A stretch of DNA of 64,000 nt, from positions 16,729 to 80,728 of the forward strand of contig JBGURX010000038.1 in the NCBI GenBank assembly GCA_045132235.1. The letters run 5' to 3'. The stretch is from UBA1756 sp045132235 (GTDB taxonomy: Bacteria; Bacteroidota; Bacteroidia; Bacteroidales; WCHB1-69). The notes beneath the pieces were generated by a model. The model did no database searches, had not been told where the DNA came from, and saw only the letters and a list, made by a program, of their open reading frames with translations. Positions 37,301-46,300 of the stretch are shown in pieces; within the stretch, counting starts at the first letter, position 1; the number at the start of each line of letters is the position of its first letter. The translations under genes were made by a program, and so were the position numbers.

Positions 37301-40300
37301 AATCTGAACGGCATTGCTGTAGCCTGTCTCGCAGAGTGTGGTCACATAGTAGCGCACCCACCAGCCGTTGTAGCTTTCGCTCACGGCAACTGAATCGGTG
37401 AACTCTTGGAAAGTCACACCATCCTGTGAGCATTCCCAACCCTGTGCCTCCACTGTTACGCCAAGTTCTGACAGATAGGTGGTGAACGACGGGGTTGCAA
37501 TACCCAGCGGATTGCGGGCGCAAATGCGTGCAGGAGCCTCGATAGTGGCAATATCAGCAGGATTCAGCACATAGATGGTCTTGGACTTGCACTCGGTGGC
37601 ACCGCAGACTTCAGATTCCAGTCTCACGAAGTAAGAGGTGGTAACCGTCGGGGTGACTGTCACAGAAGCGTAGCTGCTTTCCATACCCCGTGAAATCTCC
37701 ACGCCGTCGCAGCTTCCAGAGGTCCACACGTAATCAGTAATGTCGCCTTGTGAAGCACCCACAGCCGAAATGGTGGCAGACTGACCTGCGCAAATGATCG
37801 TATCGGTAGCGTTGAGCTCCATTTCCTCGACAGAAGAAGGATTGCAGATCCTCACAGAGAATCTACGAGCGTTTTCTGATACACAGCCGAACTGAGTCTC
37901 ACCTGTGAGGGTGTAATAAATGTTACCCAAGAAGTAGCGGTTGGAAGTTGCTGACGGGAAGTCGCTGGTGGAAGCCGTAGCATCCGCGCCATAACCCGCA
38001 TGTACTTTCAACACGTTGGTACTCGGAGCGGTCAGCACATCGCCGATGTGAATACCCTGTGTATTGTTGGACGAAATACCATAAGGTCTGAAATAGAGGT
38101 TAGCATCGCTCATCACATAGAAGCTGAATTTCTGACCAGCGTAAATTTCGACAGGATTGTCCAACGGGATGTTGCAAAGCGTTGCCTGGGTCTGGTGGAG
38201 GTTTCCATTGTAAACGAGGTTCCAGCCCGCGCTGTTGGTGGCTGCACCCTCGCAGCTACCCAAACGGCAATACACCTTGACATTCGATGCGTTGTTTGCA
38301 TTGTCGGAGTAACGCGGGTAGAAGCTGATGGTGTCCACCGTAAGGTTGGCGCTGGCGGTCAGATCCACAAAGACACCCTTTCCGTCTCTATCGTAAATAT
38401 CCAGTTCTTCCGGATTGGTGGAGAAGGAACCCGACACCGAGATCAGGTCGGTGGCAGCGTATGCAAAGAAGTAATTATTACCACTAGCGTAATCATAGGG
38501 AGGCTCAATATGGAACGCTTCCCCACTGTTGCTATAGCCAAGGAAGTTGTTATCGGCATCCATCCACAGCAGCCACGGCTGTTCTTGCTCGGCGTCACTT
38601 TGAGCGTATGCAGTCTGACCAGCGAGCAGGATTTCAGATCCGCGACAAACACGATTGCTGGCAGCAGGTTCTCCATTTTCATCGGACACGTATGCAATGC
38701 TAGGTCTATCGATTGCTGTTATGGTCACACTGACTTCAGTAAGCTGTGACTCGCAGAGGTATCTTTCGGGGAAGTAGTAATGGATACGCACATAACCGTT
38801 CTGGGTATTGCCATCGGGTTTAGCGGGGTAAACGGATACGCTGCCCGCGAGGGTTTGTGCGTCGGTGAGGTAGAGGTTGCTGTTGAGCAGGCAACCTGAC
38901 GGGTAGTTCTGTGCGGTTTCTTCGGTATAGATGTAGCCGCTACCGCCGCCACCGCCGCCGTTGATGTTACTGCCTGCGCCAGCGGCACCGCCGTACCAGC
39001 CGCCGCCGCCACCGCCGCCATTGAGGGCGACACCTGTATAGGCTCTACCGAAGGCATTGTTGCTATGGTCGCCAGAATAGGTCTGGCCACCGCCCTCGCC
39101 GCCGGGCACCTCCTGCGTGCCACTCAAGCCCGACTCGCCGATTCCGCCGGCCAAACCGCCGCCGCAACCACCAGCCACTTGATAATTGCCGCCCATATAG
39201 CCGCTACCGCCGCCACCACCAGCCACAATCAGACGGCTGAAGTAGTGGTCGTTGCTGTTCACATCGGCATGGAGGAGGGAGATGTCGGATGCACCGCCAC
39301 CGCCACCGCCGATACCTTCAGACGCGGGCTGACCGCCGTTGTAACCGCCGTTGTTGACGTGGCCATTGACACTGCCGCCCACATACACAAACAGGGAGTC
39401 AATGCCTTCGAGCTGGGTGAGCGTACCGCGGGAGTAACCGCCACGGCCGCCTTTCGCCTCAGTAAAATCAGTTATCATGTTACCGCCATCGGCACCCCAC
39501 ACCTCCATGGTGATACGGGTAGCCTCAGCGGGGATTGCGAAGCCCTGCACATCGCCAGTGAACACGAAGTCGCGCTGGCCCTCCACCGAGGAGGCAAGCA
39601 GGCTACGATAAGCCTTCACGTAGTAGGTGGTATTGGCAATGTTCTTGCCGCCTTCGAGATCGAAATAGATACCGCGGTTCACCTCTTGCGTGCAAGCGGC
39701 ATCGGAGTACCAAATATAAGTATAGCTATCATCAGGATTGTCAATCACCAGTCTGCCGGGAGTACCGCAAACCAACTGCAGGTTTTCCACTTCAGGCTGT
39801 ACGAGTTCCTGTATCGTGATGATAACCGGAGTAGGATCAATCAAACAGAGTGTATCATATCTGGGAGCGAGATAGGAGATGATGGCGACGCCATTGCCTT
39901 CGCGGCCGGTGATGCTTGCACCGCCTTCCGGATTCGGCATGGCAGCGTTGCCAGAGATCAGGGCAGGACTGTAGAGGACGCTGGTGTAGTAGCCGCTACC
40001 GCCGCCGCCGGCACCTGCATTGGGGGCACCTGATGCACCGCCGCCGCCGCCGAACCAACCGGCACCGCCGCCGCCGCCGCCAGCGTAGCCGCTGCCGCCA
40101 TTGCCGCCATAACCAGAGCCGCCTGCAGTAGCACCCGTAGCACCTGTACCACCCATTTCGGTGGTGGCACCTGTACCGTTGACACCCGTCACATTGGTGT
40201 TACCGTCGCCGCATGCGTTACCGCCACCATATCCACCATTGCCGCCAGCGGAAGCACCGCCACCGCCACCGGCCACAAGGATACGATGCTGCACGGTATT

Positions 40301-43300
40301 GCCGCCCAAGCGCACATCGGTGGCACCGCCACCGCCAGCACCCGGACAATAGCCGGCATTACCCGTGCTGGCAGAGCCGCCATTACCGCCGCCGTTGAAA
40401 CCGCCTTCAATGGCTCTACCCGTCTCACCATTAACACCGTCGTTGCCTTGTCCACCGACATTCACATACAGTCTTTCGCCCTCTTCAACGTGCAGCGTAC
40501 CGACAGCATAACCGCCGTTGCCACCATGGCGGGTGACCGACGAGCTGGCCACTGCATTACCACCCTGGGCACCCCAGAGTTTCAGCGTCACTTCGTTCAC
40601 ATCGTGAGGAACGACGAATTCGAAGGTTTCGCCTGAGTAGTTAATCACAGAATCCACCAGATCGATACCTTCTGTGGTGCGGAGGCCGAAGGCGCGCACA
40701 TAGTAGGTGGTGGTAGCACCGATGGCCGGGAGTTCCCATGTGGTACCCTGATGCAGCAGCTGTGTACACTGCGCATCGGCGTACCAGTTGTAGAACAGGC
40801 CTTCAACGGGATTGACCACCTCAAGGGTAGCCGTCTCACCGCAGGAGATTGTAGCTCCATTCACCTGCACCGGCTGGGCCGGAGCCACGGTAAGGTTCAC
40901 CGTACCATTCTGGGAATAGCAGCCCTTGCCCAAACCTCTGTAAGAGATGGTCACATCATCCAAATTCACGCGCAAGGTACTGCTTGATGAATATTGATGA
41001 CGGAAAGCGATGTAAACCGTACGACCTGCGTAGGATGACAGGTCATACACATGCTGCTGATAGCCAGCGGACTGGACAATAGTTTCAGAATTGATCATAT
41101 TGACGAAGTCGTTGACCGAAGTACCCGTAGTAGATACATACACCTTAAATTGCGTAGAACTGGTACTGCCGGTACTCATATTCTGTCCCATGGTCCACCA
41201 AGAGAGGGAGACCTCCTGCGAGCCTTCCGGAATATAGACAGCCGGCGTCACCAGCCAGTTATCCGGTGACAGATAAGGACTAAGCAAGGTCGGCACATAC
41301 AACAATGACGATACAAAGTTGCTACCTGTATGAGCAGCATCAGCGGCGTTGGTCAGTGACCATCTATAGCCATCACCATCATTGTCGATACGAGTCCAAT
41401 TGGCAGGAATAACGCCTCCTTCGAAGCTCTCGTTCAGCAGGTAATCTGCCGGCTGGAGGAGGTTGCTGTAGCTGCGCAGGTAATAGGGATAGGTGCCTTC
41501 ACCTTGTGTTACAGTGAGGGCCGTACCCTGAGCGAGCGTATTTTCAAAATTGGCATCATCGCTCCACTCATAGAGGAAGGCCTCATCCGGATTGCTCACC
41601 TCCAAGGTGACCGGCTGGCCGCAAGCGGCTTGCATATCCTCGCCCGACGGTATGGGGTGGCTGTTCACCTCCACCGTATGTGACACCGGGCTGGAGGGGC
41701 AGGCTGACTGCAAGCCCGCTGCCACATGCCACAGGGTGGTGGTTTCGGTCAAGTAAGGCAGTGTAACCGTGGAACCCGTAGCATAAAGCTCGGTACAGCC
41801 GGCATCCAAGAACCATGAGTGCTGCACTTCCACATCTTCCACAGCGGTTAATTCAGCGGAAGCACCGCAATAGAGCGGAGTAGAGTAGTCCGTTATCAGA
41901 TTTTCGTAGGGGTAAGTCCACGGAGCCAAAATGGTGATGGTGTAACTACCTTCGGATTCCACCTCACGGCTTTGATCACATCTATCCAAAATCGAACGGG
42001 TGTATGTGTAGCTACTGCCTACGGAAAGGGTCTGAAGTTCTTCTACGCTAATGGTATAGTATGCATTATGTGCATTTTCATTGTCGATGAGTACACCATC
42101 GCGGTACCAATTGTAGCTTTCCGCTCTTCCGTTGTCGAGGGAGGCGATGGTGAAAGCTGCCGACTGACACACCTCGCTGCTACCCTCTGCAATTGCACCA
42201 CCAACAGAAGTCGATGCAGGAGCCAGAGTAAGCTTAAGATTCAAACGATAATTCTGGACATACTTCGTACCGCTATATGAACCCATATTGTAAGGATTGG
42301 GATCATAGCTATCGCTATGGCCAGATATCAATGCACTCGTAGCCTCTGTATAATAGAAGTAGAGAGTACTATAACCCGAAGTGTATTCATGCATACCTAT
42401 CATCAAGTTACTATTGCCATCATAATCAAATGGTTCGTCAAGCGTAATGGTTGTCCAACCCTGACTAAAGGTTACGGTACCACTAAACACCCTGTCAGCC
42501 GCTGTTACAGGCTCCCAGTCTGTATTGTCGGCGAAACTGCTTCTGGACACATTCTTCATGAAAACATCCACGCTATTGGTTTGTGTGCTACTGCTTGACA
42601 TGTTAAAACTAATTGAAGTAATTTGACCAGAACCGCCAATTTCAGCAGCAGTATAAATCTGCTCCACATAAGAGTAACCCCACAATGAATTGAACGGGCC
42701 ATAATAGGTTGTTCCCGTGCCATTTCCAATCGTAATTTCATCAGGAGTAGCTAACGCGCTCTCTGGTCTGAAGCTAACCACATTGCTCCAGTTGGTGCTT
42801 TGTCCGAGGTCGGAGCCGCAATCGGCTTTCACTCGGGCATAATAGTTTGTACCAGGTATCAAGCAGTTAATGGTGAACGGATTTTCGGTCACCACCTGCT
42901 GCTGTGTGGTAGTGCTAGTGAAACTAGCGCTGGTGCTGTATTCCAAAATCCAGCTGGTGGCGTCACCTGCCTGATCCCATCCAAGAGTGGCGCTCCACGC
43001 CGTCAAGTCATTCACATGGAGGTTGGTGGGGGTGGGACACATTTCCAAAGTGGTGAAATAGATAGGATCGCTCCAATCGCTCTCCACACCATTACAAACA
43101 CTCTGCACCTGGGCACCATATAAGGTTTCAGGAGACAGACCCGTAAGGGTATAGGGATTCGAAACACCGCTCAACGCATCGAATGTGCCTAAGTTAATGC
43201 CGTTCGTCGTCTCGGTTAAATTAACGCCATCACCATCTGACATACTTTGTAAAAACATCTCAAAAGTATAGGTATGACCTGCTTGGAACACAAAGTCATT

Positions 43301-46300
43301 AGCTCGTGCATCTCTGTTACCATTTGCCCCCGCTATGTAAATCTTATCATTAGGAGAGGGGTTGGTGATACACCAGTCGTAAGTACCGGCAGGGAGCAAA
43401 ATTGTCACGCTATTGTCTCTCACCACATTTTCAGTACTACAATCGCCGTCTGCATTGGCAGGGATCTTGATTGGGAAGTTCGCATAAATACCCTCGTTAC
43501 CTGAGCAGGCAGCTGACAAATAGCCAGAGGTCGGGATAACGGAACCATAGAGACTATGGGTGGGGTCAAGCAACAGTTGGTATCCAGTACCGTCGCTCCA
43601 CACATCACCCGCCACCAATGTTACGATGGCGAAATCGCCTTCCACACTGCGGATATTGAAGCTTTCACCATTGCCGCTCCACAGGAGTTCCGTACTGTTG
43701 TAAGTGGTGTTGTCGGCACTGAGGTTGGTGGGCGCCGTAATGGCGAAGTTGGCCACCAGATGACGGTCGCCCGTAGCTCTGAACATATAAGTGGCATCGG
43801 TAGAGACCACCGTTCCATTTTCCGTCCAGTTGACGAAGCCCAGACAGCCTTCACCAGAAGTTGCAGTAAGGATGACAATATCCTGACATGCGGCATAGAC
43901 ACCCGTACCGCTCACGGTGCCCGTACCGCTCGGACTGACCTCTGCTGAAACAGTGGCCGTACCGGCGCTCGTCTGGTCGCAGAGGCCAATATGCAGCTGA
44001 TTCTTTACGTTCGTCACATAACCCGAATAGGAAGAGGGGCTTGACGGATTGAAGGCTGTACCATCCTGATAAATGTAGATAGCCTGATTGCCATCAGCGG
44101 GATAGACATAGCAAGCCATTCCAGATGAATAAGAACCCGTCTTGTCATTCACCACCACCACGAGATTGTTGACGCCATCGTACTCAAACGCGCGGTCCAA
44201 TTCGAAAGTAATCCATTCACCAGCGGTCATCGAAACGGTAGAAGTGCCGCTATATACCTTATCGGCATTGGTTACCGCAATCCAGTCGCTGCCACTTGCA
44301 AAACTTTCCTTTGCAGTATGTTTCATGTAGATGTCGTATTGACGAGCGCGTGTTTCACCTCCGTTGTAGAAGGAGATGCTGCTGATGGTACCGCCGCCGC
44401 CGATTTCGCAGGGGGTATAGATCTGCTGCGTAAGGGAGTAATCATAGAAACTTTCCGAGGGAAGGAAAGCATTGGTGACGGAGCCACCGCTGCCCAACAC
44501 TTCCACGGTGGGACAGACGCGGGCCAATGTGGTGAAGGTCACCGGTGAAGACCAGCTTCCTGGCTCACCCTCGCAAACGCCCTGCACCCGCACCTGATAA
44601 GTGGTACGGAAGGCAAGGTTGTCGAGTGATGTGCTGGTGGTGCTGATATTCGTAGCGGCATCAATCCAGCTGTCGGCAGAGGCAAGCTTATACTGTACAT
44701 TGTAGCTGTCGGCGTTGCCGCTCCAAGTAACATCGGCGCTGGCATCACCAATATTGGACACTGCCAAGCCGCTGACGGGGCAGGTTTCCAGTGTGGTAAA
44801 GGAAACGGGAGCGCTCCAACCACTATTGGTACCGTCGCACACACTTTGCACCTGTACCAAATATGTGGTGCCGGCATCAAGTCCAGAGAGGGTTGTGCTT
44901 TCCGAGTTGCTAGAAACCACAACAGGTGTACCCGGAATTTCCATCAAAATGTCATCAATATAGAACTTGTCCTCATAATTATTCACACTACCATCCTTAT
45001 CGTATGACCATTTGAAGGTATGAACACCCGCAGCAACAGAGTAGGTATGTTGTCTCCAGTCTATTTCACCTTCTTCTTGTAATTGTTGCTCTCCATCAAT
45101 ATAGAAGCGACCATGGTCGCAACAGCTTTCTGAAGACACACGGCTATAGAAGCTGATGGTACCTGCCACAGGGTATGTAGCCATCAACGAAATTTCCGAT
45201 GAGGTGGAGACGAAACCTGAGCTACTGGCGAGACAGTAAGCACCACTATGCGGAGTAACGCTGGAGATACTCCACGGATAAGTATTATTATTATCGAAGG
45301 CTGCATCTATGCTGCCATCATTGAAATCATACGCACCCACAATGGGGTAATAGCTTATGTTGTATGAATCGCCACTCCCATTCCATGAAATATCTGCAGT
45401 ATGGGCTGTTTCATTACCCACAACAAGAGATACTGGCGGAGAGCAGGACTCAAGAGTCGTAAACGTAACAGGACTGCTCCAAGTGCCACCATTGCCGTCG
45501 CAAATCCCCTGCACCTGCACCAGGTAAGTGGTTTCCGGGGTGAGGCCGGTGAGGGTGGTACTCGTTGAGCTGCTGCTCACTATTGTGGGGGTACCAGGAA
45601 TCAATAAGAGAACATCATCAATATAGTATCTATCCTCACCGTTGTCCACACTAACATCCTTGCTGAAAGACCATGTGAAGATATGAGTACCCGCAGCGAC
45701 GGAATATGTATGCTGTCTCCAATCAATTTCTCCCTCCTCACTATATTGCTGGACTCCGTCAATATAGAAATAGCCATGGTCGCAACAGCTTTCTGAAGAT
45801 ACACGGCTGTAGAAACTGATGATGCCTGTCGAAGTGAATGTAGCCGTCAGCGAGATATCTGAAGTAGTGCTGGCGTAACCACCGTTTCCACTACCAATAC
45901 AATAGCTACCACTATGTGGAGAGGTAGATGAAATGCCCCACGAATAGGAGGAGGAATTGCTGAAACCGGAGATGCTTCCATTGTTAAAATCATAGGAGGC
46001 CAATTCCGTCATGGCAGCATAGCTCACATTGTAGCTGGAGCCAGAACCACTCCATGAGATATCGGCGGTACGACCAGTTAAATTGCTCACAATAAGACTA
46101 GTAGGAGTAGGAACATTCACCACGAAGTTGGCTGTCAGCGTGCGAGCGCTACTGACCGTGAACGAATAATTCGGATCAGTTGACACCACCGTACCATTCT
46201 CAGTCCAGTTTTCAAACACATAACAGCTGGACGAGGGAGTGGCGGAAAGGCTGGCGGTACCGCACATGCTGACGCTACCTGCACCGCTCACCGTACCTGC

